Part shown: one piece after another, positions 6,400 to 13,530 of the stretch
Layout of the letters: each line of letters opens with the position of its first letter
Numbering within the stretch: position 1 is the first letter of the stretch
NCBI GenBank assembly: GCA_904420155.1
Contig: CAJFUH010000059.1
Span: forward strand, 1-14,950
Origin: an uncultured Clostridia bacterium
GTDB lineage: Bacteria > Bacillota > Clostridia > Oscillospirales > Acutalibacteraceae
DNA: 14,950 nt
Direction: 5' to 3'
Notes under the pieces: generated by a model
The model's database searches: none
Seen by the model: only the letters and a program-made list of their open reading frames with translations
What the model was told of the DNA's origin: nothing
Translations under genes and position numbers: made by a program

Positions 6400-8817
6400 A
6401 TGGCTTTTTTGAAATACGAGCACGCGCCTATTGAGGCAAAATGGCAAAAAAAATGGGAAGAAGCTGGTGTTTTCCATGCGGAAAACCAATCGGACAAGCC
6501 GAAATTTTATGCATTGATTGAATTTCCCTATCCGTCTGGACAGGGATTGCATGTAGGGCATCCGCGCTCCTATACTGCGCTGGATATCGTTTCGAGAAAG
6601 CGCCGTTTACAGGGATATAATGTGCTGTATCCCATTGGATGGGATGCATTTGGGCTTCCTACTGAAAATTATGCAATTAAAAACCATGTGCATCCGGAAG
6701 TCGTTACCAAAAGAAATGTAGCACGCTTTAAATCCCAGTTGCAGTCTTTGGGAATCTCCTTTGATTGGAGCCGGGAGATCAATACCACTGATCCCAATTA
6801 TTACAAATGGACACAGTGGATTTTCTTGCAGATGTTCAAACATGGTTTGGCTTATAAAAAAGAGATGTCCGTCAATTGGTGTACCTCCTGTAAGTGCGTG
6901 CTAGCCAATGAAGAGGTAGTCAACGGCGTGTGTGAGCGCTGTGGCAGTGAAGTAATCCACAAGGTAAAATCCCAATGGATGCTTAAAATTACGGAATATG
7001 CCGAACGCCTGATTAACGATCTGGATTTGGTCGATTACCCGGACCGTGTCAAGGCCCAACAGAGAAACTGGATTGGACGCTCCACGGGTGCAGAGGTGGA
7101 TTTTGACACCTCCACAGGGGATAAATTGACTGTTTATACCACCCGCCCGGATACGCTGTTCGGGGCTACTTATATGGTTATTTCCCCAGAACATCCGCTC
7201 ATTGAGAAATGGGCAGATCGTTTGGACAATATGGAAGAAGTGCGTGCATACCAGGCCGCTGCTGCCAGGAAGTCTGATTTTGAACGCACAGAGGTAGCCA
7301 AGGAGAAAACAGGCGTCCGCTTGCAGGGAGTGACGGCCATTAATCCTGTGAATCAATCGGAGATTCCTATCTTTATTTCCGATTATGTATTGGTGTCTTA
7401 CGGCACCGGCGCAATTATGGCGGTCCCTGCCCACGATACCCGCGACTGGGAATTTGCAAAGAAATTTGATTTGCCGATTATCGAGGTGGTCAAGGGCGGC
7501 AATGTACAGGAAGAAGCCTTTACCGACTGCGCTACGGGCGTGATGGTGAACTCCGGTATGTTGGATGGCCTGTCAGTAGAAGAGGCCAAGAAAAAAATTA
7601 CCGAATGGCTGACCCAGCAAGGCAGAGGCCATGCAAAAGTAAATTATAAATTGCGCGACTGGGTATTCTCCCGTCAACGGTACTGGGGAGAACCGATTCC
7701 CATTGTCTATTGTGAGAAATGCGGGCATGTGGCGATCTCGGAATCAGAGCTTCCATTGCGTTTGCCGGAAGTAGAGAGCTATGAACCCACAGAAAATGGG
7801 GAATCCCCCTTGGCTAACATGACCGACTGGGTCAATACCACGTGCCCCCACTGCGGAGGCCCCGCTAAGAGGGAGACGGATACCATGCCGCAATGGGCCG
7901 GTTCTTCCTGGTATTTCCTGCGCTATACGGACCCTCAGAATGATAACGCTTTGGCCAGCCCGGAAGCCCTAAAATATTGGACGCCGGTGGATTGGTATAA
8001 CGGCGGTATGGAGCATACTACGCTGCATCTGCTGTATAGCCGGTTCTGGCATAAATTCCTTTTTGATATTGGCGTCGTTCCCACGCCGGAACCCTATGCC
8101 AAACGCACCAGCCATGGCATGATTCTGGGGGAAAACGGCGAAAAAATGAGTAAGTCCCGCGGAAACGTGGTCAATCCGGACGATATTGTCAATGATTACG
8201 GCGCGGACACCCTACGCATGTATGAGATGTTTATCGGCGATTTTGAAAAGGCAGCTCCTTGGAGTTCATCCAGCATTCGCGGCTGCCAGCGTTTCCTGGA
8301 GCGTTATTGGAACATGCAAGGCATTCTCAGCCAAGAAACAGGCATCCGCACTTCCTTGGAAGGTTCTTTCCACAAGGCAATTAAAAAAGTGGGAGAGGAT
8401 ATTGAGAACCTGAAGTTCAACACGGCTATCGCTACTTTGATGGCCCTGATTAATGAGATCTACGATAGCGGCTCTGTTACCAGAGACGAATTAAAAATAT
8501 TTACAATCCTGCTCAATCCCTTTGCTCCGCATATCACGGAAGAACTATGGGAAACCTGCGGCTTTGACAGTAAAATGGTGGCTCAGCAGCAATGGCCCCA
8601 ATATGAGGAAGCTAAATGCAAAGATTCCAGCGTAGAGATTGCCGTACAGCTCAATGGCAAACTGCGCGCCCGCATTACTGTTGCGACAGACATTGATAGA
8701 GAAGGCGCTTTAGAGGCGGCCAAGTCGGATGCAAAAGTGGCGGATGCATTACAAGGCAAGAGCATTATCAAAGAAATTTATGTTCCTGGCAAGCTGGTAA
8801 ATATTGTGGCTAAATAG
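6400..8817 (+). CDS. leuS: Leucine--tRNA ligase
   Basis: LeuS charges tRNA-Leu with leucine in the cytoplasm. From the ATG at 6400 the product is 805 residues, normal for bacterial class Ia LeuRS. Visible features are the HIGH-type motif HVGH (51-54), a first zinc knuckle C161/C164/C178/C181, an inserted CP1 editing domain with the T-rich TTRPDTLFGATY and the GTGAIMAVPAHDTRD segment, a second Cys cluster C438/C441/C482/C485, KMSKS (582-586) and a C-terminal anticodon-binding region. The start is uncertain: GAAGGGA abuts the ATG with no spacing, whereas an in-frame TTG at 6388 has AAGAG 7 nt upstream and would add four residues. No T-box leader fits in the 26-nt gap from rsfS, so leucine-responsive control, if any, acts elsewhere. 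Confidence 0.96.
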   Translation: MAFLKYEHAPIEAKWQKKWEEAGVFHAENQSDKPKFYALIEFPYPSGQGLHVGHPRSYTALDIVSRKRRLQGYNVLYPIGWDAFGLPTENYAIKNHVHPEVVTKRNVARFKSQLQSLGISFDWSREINTTDPNYYKWTQWIFLQMFKHGLAYKKEMSVNWCTSCKCVLANEEVVNGVCERCGSEVIHKVKSQWMLKITEYAERLINDLDLVDYPDRVKAQQRNWIGRSTGAEVDFDTSTGDKLTVYTTRPDTLFGATYMVISPEHPLIEKWADRLDNMEEVRAYQAAAARKSDFERTEVAKEKTGVRLQGVTAINPVNQSEIPIFISDYVLVSYGTGAIMAVPAHDTRDWEFAKKFDLPIIEVVKGGNVQEEAFTDCATGVMVNSGMLDGLSVEEAKKKITEWLTQQGRGHAKVNYKLRDWVFSRQRYWGEPIPIVYCEKCGHVAISESELPLRLPEVESYEPTENGESPLANMTDWVNTTCPHCGGPAKRETDTMPQWAGSSWYFLRYTDPQNDNALASPEALKYWTPVDWYNGGMEHTTLHLLYSRFWHKFLFDIGVVPTPEPYAKRTSHGMILGENGEKMSKSRGNVVNPDDIVNDYGADTLRMYEMFIGDFEKAAPWSSSSIRGCQRFLERYWNMQGILSQETGIRTSLEGSFHKAIKKVGEDIENLKFNTAIATLMALINEIYDSGSVTRDELKIFTILLNPFAPHITEELWETCGFDSKMVAQQQWPQYEEAKCKDSSVEIAVQLNGKLRARITVATDIDREGALEAAKSDAKVADALQGKSIIKEIYVPGKLVNIVAK

Positions 8818-8887
8818 TTTAGGAAAGGTCCGATTTTTTAAAGAATAGAAAATCCGTCAAGTTTTCGTATTATTTGATACATAACTC

Positions 8888-8917
8888 TTGACAGGATACT
8901 GTGAGCTATTGTATAAT
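8888..8917 (+). promoter_or_regulatory. rpsU promoter, near-consensus sigma-A type
   Basis: TTGACA (8888-8893) and TATAAT (8912-8917) both match the consensus perfectly, with an 18-nt spacer. Transcription should start near 8924, leaving a leader of about 50 nt before rpsU. An inverted repeat GTCAAG (8856-8861) / CTTGAC (8887-8892) overlaps the -35. No other gene could use this promoter first. Confidence 0.85.
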
Positions 8918-8942
8918 ATTTTTTGTATCGTATGACACAAAA

Positions 8943-8964
8943 CCCCTGCCTTTTGGCGGAGGGG
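8943..8964 (+). promoter_or_regulatory. Leader hairpin overlapping the rpsU SD region
   Basis: CCCCT (8943-8947) pairs with AGGGG (8960-8964) and GCC (8948-8950) with GGC (8955-8957), leaving a GG bulge and a TTTT loop. The 3' arm is part of the purine run 8958-8969 that includes the SD, so folding would hide the first GGAGGGG while leaving AGGG at 8965-8968 free. The pairing is direct; translational control is inferred. Confidence 0.4.
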
Positions 8965-8975
8965 AGGGAAGATAA

Positions 8976-9152
8976 ATGGCTGAAATTAGAATTAAGGACA
9001 ACGAGTCTTTGGACAGTGCTCTGAGAAGATTCAAGAAGCAGTGTGCAAGAGCTGGCGTTATTGCCGAGGTTCGTAAGAGAGAAGCTTATGAAAAGCCCTC
9101 TGTAAGACGTAAAAAGAAGTCCGAGGCAGCCCGTAAACGCAAATATAAATAA
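8976..9152 (+). CDS. rpsU: 30S ribosomal protein bS21
   Basis: bS21 is a small basic protein of the 30S platform, next to the 3' end of 16S rRNA, and takes part in initiation. The gene has 58 codons. The product begins MAEIRIKDNESLDSALRRF, carries the conserved KKQCARAGVIAEVRKREAYEKPS segment (20-42, given here only by its ends KKQC and EKPS), and ends in a lysine/arginine-rich tail (RRKKKSEAARKRKYK). The 58-residue length is typical of Firmicutes. A very strong purine tract, GGAGGGGAGGGA (8958-8969), precedes the ATG. It has its own promoter and terminator and so forms a single-gene unit, unlike organisms where rpsU is followed by a yqeY homologue or dnaG. Confidence 0.97.
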   Translation: MAEIRIKDNESLDSALRRFKKQCARAGVIAEVRKREAYEKPSVRRKKKSEAARKRKYK

Positions 9153-9187
9153 TTTGTGTTTGTGCTGCAACTGAATTGCATGATTTG

Positions 9188-9216
9188 AAAAAGCGGGCAC
9201 TGTTGCCCGCTTTTTT
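9188..9216 (+). terminator. Intrinsic terminator after rpsU
   Basis: A stem GCGGGCA/TGCCCGC (9193-9199 and 9204-9210) with loop CTGT is flanked by an A run upstream and six T residues (9211-9216), which extend the pairing. It begins 35 nt after the rpsU stop. The A/T flanks make it potentially active in both directions, though no opposing gene is visible. Confidence 0.93.
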
Positions 9217-9348
9217 AATCGTAGAGGGAAATTTTTTAAAAGAGAAAATTCCCCTTGCTATTATTTAGAATTCGGGGATATTTAGAAGACAGAAATCCAT
9301 TTTATTTCTGAATTGGTTTCTGAATGGGAAAGAAATCGGAGGTCTGTT
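9217..9348 (+). promoter_or_regulatory. AT-rich leader of the yqeG operon
   Basis: This gap must hold the promoter of yqeG-aroQ-pepP, since it follows a strong terminator. The best pair I see is TTTAAA (9236-9241) and TATTAT (9259-9264) with 17 nt between, only a moderate match. Downstream are a perfect 7-bp hairpin CAGAAAT/ATTTCTG (9290-9296 and 9304-9310) and a direct repeat TTTCTGAAT (9305-9313 and 9317-9325). GGAGG (9338-9342) is the SD of yqeG. Confidence 0.4.
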
Positions 9349-9861
9349 ATGTCTTGGTTTATGCCTACGGTGGCCCTGCCCCGTGTCACCGATATCAGTA
9401 TAGAATTGTTGCATTCTTTGGGTGCAAAGGCTATTTTCTTGGATGTAGACAATACGTTGGCTTTGCACGGCTCCCAGGAACCTTTTTTAGGCGCTGTGGA
9501 GTGGACCCATCGCGTCCGGGAAGCAGGTTTTCAAATTCTGATTATGTCCAATAATTTAAAAAGTAGGGTGGCGCCGTTTGCCGCGCTGTTTGACCTGCCG
9601 TTTGTTTGTTTTGCGCAAAAGCCCTTTCCGTTGGGGGTGCCTTACGCCAAAAAGAAATACGGATTGAAGCCTGAACAGGTAGTCGTGATAGGGGATCAAG
9701 TATTCACCGATATCTTAGGTGCAAATTGGGCGGGCATGAAATCCATCCTTTTAGAACCGGAAAACTGTGAGGATAGTATGAGTTTCCGTTTCCGCAGGGC
9801 CTTAGAGCGGCCAATCCGCAAACGCCTGGCACAGAGGAAGGAAGGGAACCATGAAGGTTAA
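9349..9861 (+). CDS. yqeG: YqeG family HAD-type phosphatase
   Basis: This is a HAD superfamily IIIA phosphatase of the YqeG type; its physiological substrate is not established. The 170-residue product has motif I LDVDNTL (31-37) with nucleophile D32 and acid/base D34, motif II around MSNN (66-69), motif III lysine in KPFPLG (91-96), and motif IV GDQVFTD (115-121). The frame extends upstream to a GTG at 9313, but GGAGG sits 6 nt before the ATG at 9349, and family members start with a similar hydrophobic MSWFMPT-like stretch, so 9349 is chosen. In B. subtilis yqeG heads the operon that also holds yhbY(yqeI), nadD, yqeK and rsfS; here it has moved downstream of leuS and rpsU. Its 3' end overlaps the next gene by 11 nt, implying coupling. 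Confidence 0.92.
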   Translation: MSWFMPTVALPRVTDISIELLHSLGAKAIFLDVDNTLALHGSQEPFLGAVEWTHRVREAGFQILIMSNNLKSRVAPFAALFDLPFVCFAQKPFPLGVPYAKKKYGLKPEQVVVIGDQVFTDILGANWAGMKSILLEPENCEDSMSFRFRRALERPIRKRLAQRKEGNHEG

Positions 9862-10723
9862 GTTTGGGCCCGCCGGACAGTGCGGCAAGGCGAAGGAACT
9901 TAAAATAAAATCCACGCTGCAATACTTGGATTATCTGGATCAGATTGGGCTGTCCGCCTTTGAGTATAGTTGTGGACGCGGGGTAAATATTGGGGAAAAA
10001 ACCGCCAGACAACTGGGGGAAAAGGCGAAAAAATTGGGGATTGCTATGTCGCTGCACGCTCCGTATTTTATCTCGCTGGCCTCTTTGGAAGAGGAGAAGA
10101 GGAAAAAGTCAGTAGAGCACTATATTTATCAGAGCGCCCTTACTGTGGACTATATGGGAGGGACCCGTATAGTCGTGCATCCCGGCGGATTGAATAAGCA
10201 GACCCGAGCCAAGGCATTAGAAGTGGCCATAGATACCATAAGAAAAGCCCAGAAGTTTCTAGACGAGCAAGGGTTATCCCATATTATTATGTGTCCGGAA
10301 ACGATGGGAAAGATCCTTCAATTGGGGGATTTAGATGAGGTAATCGCCCTATGTAAGGTGGATGACCGCATGCTTCCCTGTGTGGATTTTGGCCATATGA
10401 ACGCCCGGACGTTGGGATCTCTGGATTCTAAAGAGGCTTTTGCCGCATTGTTGGACAAGCTGGAGGATCAGCTTGGAAAAGAGCGGATACGACGGATGCA
10501 TGTGCATTTTTCTCAAATCGAATATTCCGCAGGGGGTGAGGTGAGGCATCTGATCTTTTCCGATAACAAGGGGTTTGGCCCAGATTATCAGCCGTTGATG
10601 GAACTTTTTGCTGAGAGGGGAATGGAACCCACCGTGATCTGTGAATCAGCGGGTACTCAAAGTCAGGATGCACTCACCATGCAAAGAGCTTATGAAAAAG
10701 CTTTGTTAGAGGATAAAAAATAA
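9851..10723 (+). CDS. Endonuclease IV-like TIM-barrel protein (AP endonuclease family 2)
   Basis: The 290-residue product resembles deoxyribonuclease IV (Nfo), the three-metal TIM-barrel enzyme that incises DNA at abasic sites. Likely metal ligands can be matched in order: SLHAPY (H69), VVHPGG (H110), CPETMG (E150), VDFGH (D179, H182), HVHFSQIE (H217/H219), VRH (H233) and CESAG (E265). The motif that in Nfo reads D-R-H followed by a glycine-rich turn appears as E-V-R-H-L, so one metal aspartate is not evident, and N- and C-terminal parts differ from standard Nfo. It could be a true Nfo, or a related sugar-isomerase-like barrel. The SD (AGGAAGGAAGGG) lies inside the yqeG 3' end; the two genes overlap by 11 nt. 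I leave the symbol empty for this reason. Confidence 0.82.
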   Translation: MKVKFGPAGQCGKAKELKIKSTLQYLDYLDQIGLSAFEYSCGRGVNIGEKTARQLGEKAKKLGIAMSLHAPYFISLASLEEEKRKKSVEHYIYQSALTVDYMGGTRIVVHPGGLNKQTRAKALEVAIDTIRKAQKFLDEQGLSHIIMCPETMGKILQLGDLDEVIALCKVDDRMLPCVDFGHMNARTLGSLDSKEAFAALLDKLEDQLGKERIRRMHVHFSQIEYSAGGEVRHLIFSDNKGFGPDYQPLMELFAERGMEPTVICESAGTQSQDALTMQRAYEKALLEDKK

Positions 10724-10739
10724 AAGGGGTGTGGCGCAA

Positions 10740-11174
10740 TTGAAAAAGAAAGTATTGGTATTGCTGGGGCCCAACCTTAACATGGTGGGGATCCGGGAAA
10801 AAGGTGTATATGGAAACGAGAGCGCAGAGAGTATCCATGAACAAGTGGCGGCCTACGCGGAAAAGCTGGGATATACTTGCGAAATTTTCCAATCCAATTG
10901 GGAGGGCGCATTGGTGGATAAAATCCACGAATCCCGGGAAAAATTCGATGGGGTTGTTATCAATGCGGGCGCCCTGACGCATTATAGCTATGCCTTGCGG
11001 GACGCCATTGCCAGTGTACGGATTCCCTTTGTAGAAGTGCATATGTCCAATATTTATGCAAGAGAGGAATTTCGGCATCATTCTGTGATCTCCGCCGTAT
11101 GCGTAGGCCAAATCGCTGGATTTGGCAAAGCCAGCTATTTCTTGGCTTTGCATGCCTTACAGGATTTGATGTAG
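10740..11174 (+). CDS. aroQ: 3-dehydroquinate dehydratase, type II
   Basis: AroQ converts 3-dehydroquinate to 3-dehydroshikimate in the shikimate pathway. The type II enzyme is a cytoplasmic dodecamer. The 144-residue product shows the full signature set: GPNLNMVG (10-17), lid-loop R19 and catalytic Y24 (REKGVYG), FQSNWEGALVDKIHE (50-64), INAGALTHYSYALRDA (74-89) with N75 and H81, VEVHMSN (98-104, H101) and FRHHSVIS (111-118, R112). The usual NPGA is NAGA here. The start is not ATG: a TTG at 10740 with AAAGGGG about 10 nt upstream is preferred because it gives MKKKVLVLLGPNLN, the normal spacing; GTG at 10731 (three residues longer) would have its SD too close. It lies 16 nt after the TIM-barrel gene and 14 nt before the peptidase gene, matching B. 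subtilis yqhS-yqhT-efp order. Confidence 0.94.
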   Translation: MKKKVLVLLGPNLNMVGIREKGVYGNESAESIHEQVAAYAEKLGYTCEIFQSNWEGALVDKIHESREKFDGVVINAGALTHYSYALRDAIASVRIPFVEVHMSNIYAREEFRHHSVISAVCVGQIAGFGKASYFLALHALQDLM

Positions 11175-11188
11175 AAAGAAGGATTACC

Positions 11189-12280
11189 ATGTCGACACGC
11201 GTACAAAAATTGGCAAAACGATTGCCGGCTGTTGCAGAAGGTGTTTCAGTAGATGCCGCGTTGATTTCTTCTTTTCCCAATAGGCTGTATTTGTCTGGAA
11301 TGAAAAGTTCCGCTGGATTCGTATTGGTCACGCGGGAGCAATCTTACTGTTTGGTGGATTTCCGGTATTATGAGGCGGCCTGCAAAGTGGTGACGGATTG
11401 CGAAGTCGTATTATTGGAGCGCTTGCAAGATACGCTGGGGCAACTGATCCGTAAACATCGTTTAAATGGGATTTTGTTGGAAAATCAGGGAATTTCCTTA
11501 TCGGAAGCAAAACGGCTGGAACGCATTTTTGCTGAGAATGGAGCCAGGGCAGTGGAGGATCCAACGCTGGATTGTTTGCTCTGGCATCTTAGAGAGATTA
11601 AAAGCCCGGAAGAAATCCGGAAGATCCGGGCTGCGCAGGAGATTACAGAAGCGGCTTTTACCCATGTATTAGGGAAAATCCGGGAAGGCGTTTCTGAACA
11701 GGATTTGGCCCTGGAATTAGAATTTTATATGCGCAAACAAGGGGCTCAAGGGGTTGCCTTTGATTTGATCGTGGTGGCAGGGACAAAAGGATCGCTTTGT
11801 CATGGGGCCCCGGATAGCCACCAAGTACAGAAAGGCGACTTTATTACCATGGACATTGGCGCTTTGTTGGACGGATATCATAGCGATATGACCCGTACCG
11901 TGGCATTAGGCAAGGTAACGCCTGAACAAGAAAAGGTTTACGAAATTGTGCTTCAAGCACAACAAGAGGCTATTTCCAAAGTAAAGGCTGGCGTGTCCTG
12001 TGGTGAAATTGATAAAGCGGCCAGGGATATCATCTATGGCGCAGGTTATGAAGGATATTTTGGACATAGTACAGGACATTCTGTAGGGCTGGAAATACAT
12101 GAAGAACCCCATTTTTCAATAGGAACAGAAACCCTGCTGTGTCCTGGCATGGTGATGACCGTAGAGCCCGGGATTTATCTACCCGGGAAATTTGGAGTGC
12201 GAATTGAGGATATGGTGGCTGTGACGGAAGATGGCTGTGAAAATTTGACCAAAGCCCCCAAGGAATTGATCGTGTTATAA
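11189..12280 (+). CDS. pepP: M24B aminopeptidase P / Xaa-Pro peptidase
   Basis: It is predicted to remove N-terminal residues next to proline (aminopeptidase P) or split Xaa-Pro dipeptides (prolidase), using two metal ions. The 363 residues comprise an N-terminal creatinase-like domain (about 1-135) and a pita-bread catalytic domain (about 140-363). Metal ligands are D222 (TMDIGA), D233 (YHSDMTRT), H297 (HSTGHSVG), E326 (TVEPGIY) and E340 (VRIEDM); H204 (LCHGAP) and H304 (IHEEP) are the accessory histidines. The ATG at 11189 has AAGAAGGA 5-6 nt upstream, and the open frame before it overlaps aroQ and is ignored. It is the counterpart of B. subtilis yqhT, also found between aroQ and efp. Whether it is PepP or PepQ cannot be settled by sequence alone; there is no signal peptide, so it acts in the cytoplasm. 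Confidence 0.92.
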   Translation: MSTRVQKLAKRLPAVAEGVSVDAALISSFPNRLYLSGMKSSAGFVLVTREQSYCLVDFRYYEAACKVVTDCEVVLLERLQDTLGQLIRKHRLNGILLENQGISLSEAKRLERIFAENGARAVEDPTLDCLLWHLREIKSPEEIRKIRAAQEITEAAFTHVLGKIREGVSEQDLALELEFYMRKQGAQGVAFDLIVVAGTKGSLCHGAPDSHQVQKGDFITMDIGALLDGYHSDMTRTVALGKVTPEQEKVYEIVLQAQQEAISKVKAGVSCGEIDKAARDIIYGAGYEGYFGHSTGHSVGLEIHEEPHFSIGTETLLCPGMVMTVEPGIYLPGKFGVRIEDMVAVTEDGCENLTKAPKELIVL

Positions 12281-12371
12281 AACATACGGTAGAGTATTTT
12301 TCCAAAGGGAAATAAACAGGGCGGATTGTCATCAATCCCCAAAGTGGAGAAGAAAAGCTCGAAATCCCTTA

Positions 12372-12385
12372 GATTTTTAAAAATC
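12372..12385 (+). repeat. 14-bp perfect palindrome upstream of efp promoter
   Basis: GATTTTTAAAAATC reads the same on both strands and ends 2 nt before the -35. It is flanked by two copies of AAATCCCTT (12362-12370 and 12381-12389), 19 bp apart, the second running into the -35. It may be an UP element, a bent A-tract or an operator. Confidence 0.4.
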
Positions 12386-12387
12386 CC

Positions 12388-12416
12388 TTGAAAAAATTTC
12401 CGAATTACGATAGAAT
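12388..12416 (+). promoter_or_regulatory. efp promoter
   Basis: TTGAAA (12388-12393) and TAGAAT (12411-12416) with a 17-nt spacer match the sigma-A consensus at five of six positions each. Transcription should start near 12423, giving a short leader. The 12281-12387 stretch upstream holds no gene and only a weak hairpin GGATTG/CAATCC at 12323-12338. Confidence 0.75.
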
Positions 12417-12449
12417 TACAAGAGATTATATAAGTATTGGAGGATCATC

Positions 12450-13007
12450 ATGATATCAGCAGGAGATTTTAGAAACGGCATTACCTTTGAGTTGGACGGA
12501 AATGTGGTTTCCATTGTGGAATTCCAGCATGTAAAACCGGGCAAAGGCGCCGCTTTCGTTCGTACCAAGATTAAGAATGTCATCACCGGAGCGGTGACAG
12601 AACGCACGTTCAATCCCAACGACAAATACCCCACCGCTTACATTGACCGTAAGGATATGCAGTACCTGTACAACGACGGGGATCTGTACTATTTCATGGA
12701 TCTGGAGACGTATGAGCAGATCCCGATCAATGCCAGCGTTTTGGGCGATAACTTCAAGTTTGTAAAAGAAAACATGGAGTGCAAGATCTTGTCCTATAAG
12801 GGCAATATTTTTGGGGTAGAACCTCCCTTTTTTGTGGAGCTGCAGGTTACCAAAACAGATCCTGGATTTAAAGGCAACACTGCGACCAACGCCACCAAAC
12901 CCGCTGTTTTGGAGACCGGCGCCGAAATTAAGGTTCCTCTGTTCATCGATGAGGGAGAAATGGTAAGAATCGACACCCGTACTGGGGAATACATGGAGCG
13001 TGCTTAA
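12450..13007 (+). CDS. efp: Translation elongation factor P
   Basis: EF-P binds ribosomes stalled on consecutive prolines and helps peptide-bond formation. The 185-residue product is full length: a KOW-like domain I (MISAGDFRNGITFELDG...), domain II with the conserved central segment YLYNDGDLYYFMDLETYEQ given here by its ends YLYND and ETYEQ, and domain III ending IDTRTGEYMERA. The modifiable lysine at the tip of domain I is K32 in KPGKGAAF, the PGKGA type modified by 5-aminopentanol in B. subtilis rather than by beta-lysylation; no epmA/epmB-type gene is in view. GGAGGAT lies 5-6 nt before the ATG. It has its own promoter and no terminator before the next gene, 47 nt on. Confidence 0.97.
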   Translation: MISAGDFRNGITFELDGNVVSIVEFQHVKPGKGAAFVRTKIKNVITGAVTERTFNPNDKYPTAYIDRKDMQYLYNDGDLYYFMDLETYEQIPINASVLGDNFKFVKENMECKILSYKGNIFGVEPPFFVELQVTKTDPGFKGNTATNATKPAVLETGAEIKVPLFIDEGEMVRIDTRTGEYMERA

Positions 13008-13054
13008 TCGTAATTTTCCCATGTAATATATTTTTATTAAGGAGGTACAGGTTT

Positions 13055-13483
13055 ATGACTATTACAGAAAAGGCTGCATACATCAAAGGTTTGATGGAAG
13101 GTTTGGAACTGGATCAAAACAGCAAAGAGGTCAAGGTGATCCAAGCTATGGCAGATCTGTTGGATGATATGGCCCTCACGGTTTCCGATTTGGAAGAAGG
13201 CTATCATGATCTCGGCGATCAGCTGGATGCCGTTGACGAGGATTTGTGCTCTCTGGAAGAAGACTTCTACCAGGATGACGGCGAGGATGATGAAGACGAA
13301 GACGATCTGTTCTACGAGGTAACCTGTCCTTCCTGTCAAGAGACCATTTGTCTTTCCGAAGATGTATTGCTCAAAGGAGAAATCGATTGTCCAAACTGTG
13401 GCGAAAAGTTAGAGTTTGACTTTGATGATATCTGCTGTGATGACGATTGCGATTGTCATCACCATGCAGATAAGCAGGATTAA
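13055..13483 (+). CDS. CD1247-type acidic zinc-ribbon protein of unknown function
   Basis: I recognise this as the clostridial family labelled CD1247 N-terminal domain-containing protein; no function is established. The 142 residues fall into a helical N-terminal domain (about 1-70; KAAYIKGLMEGLELD, LLDDMALTVSDLEE), a highly acidic linker (DDGEDDEDEDDL, 74-85), a zinc ribbon with C91-P-S-C94 and C112-P-N-C115, and a short tail with C127, C128, C132, C134 and H135-H137 mixed with aspartates. The tail looks like a second metal-binding site. Net charge is strongly negative. AAGGAGGT, a near-perfect SD, sits 9 nt before the ATG. It probably shares the efp transcript, ended by the hairpin at 13495. 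No membrane segment or signal peptide is visible. Confidence 0.85.
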   Translation: MTITEKAAYIKGLMEGLELDQNSKEVKVIQAMADLLDDMALTVSDLEEGYHDLGDQLDAVDEDLCSLEEDFYQDDGEDDEDEDDLFYEVTCPSCQETICLSEDVLLKGEIDCPNCGEKLEFDFDDICCDDDCDCHHHADKQD

Positions 13484-13494
13484 TAGCAAGAGTT

Positions 13495-13530
13495 AAAGCC
13501 GTTCTTATCCCGTGGATAGGAGCGGCTTTT
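13495..13530 (+). terminator. Intrinsic terminator after the efp operon
   Basis: A 16-bp stem pairs 13495-13510 with 13514-13529 around a CGT loop, continuous if two G-U pairs are allowed; the ends are AAAGCCG and CGGCTTT. It starts 12 nt past the stop codon. The T run (TTTT) is short, but further T-rich sequence follows. It separates efp-CD1247 from ddh. Confidence 0.85.

Noticed and set aside
8838..9200. 120-codon open frame on the - strand across rpsU
   Set aside because: It covers the rpsU promoter and gene, and its protein shows no recognisable domain.
10731..10739. GTG at 10731 as the aroQ start
   Set aside because: AAGGGG ends only 1-2 nt before it; TTG at 10740 has proper spacing. 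Not excluded, but less likely.
12323..12338. GGATTG/CAATCC hairpin as a pepP terminator
   Set aside because: The stem is short and no T run follows.
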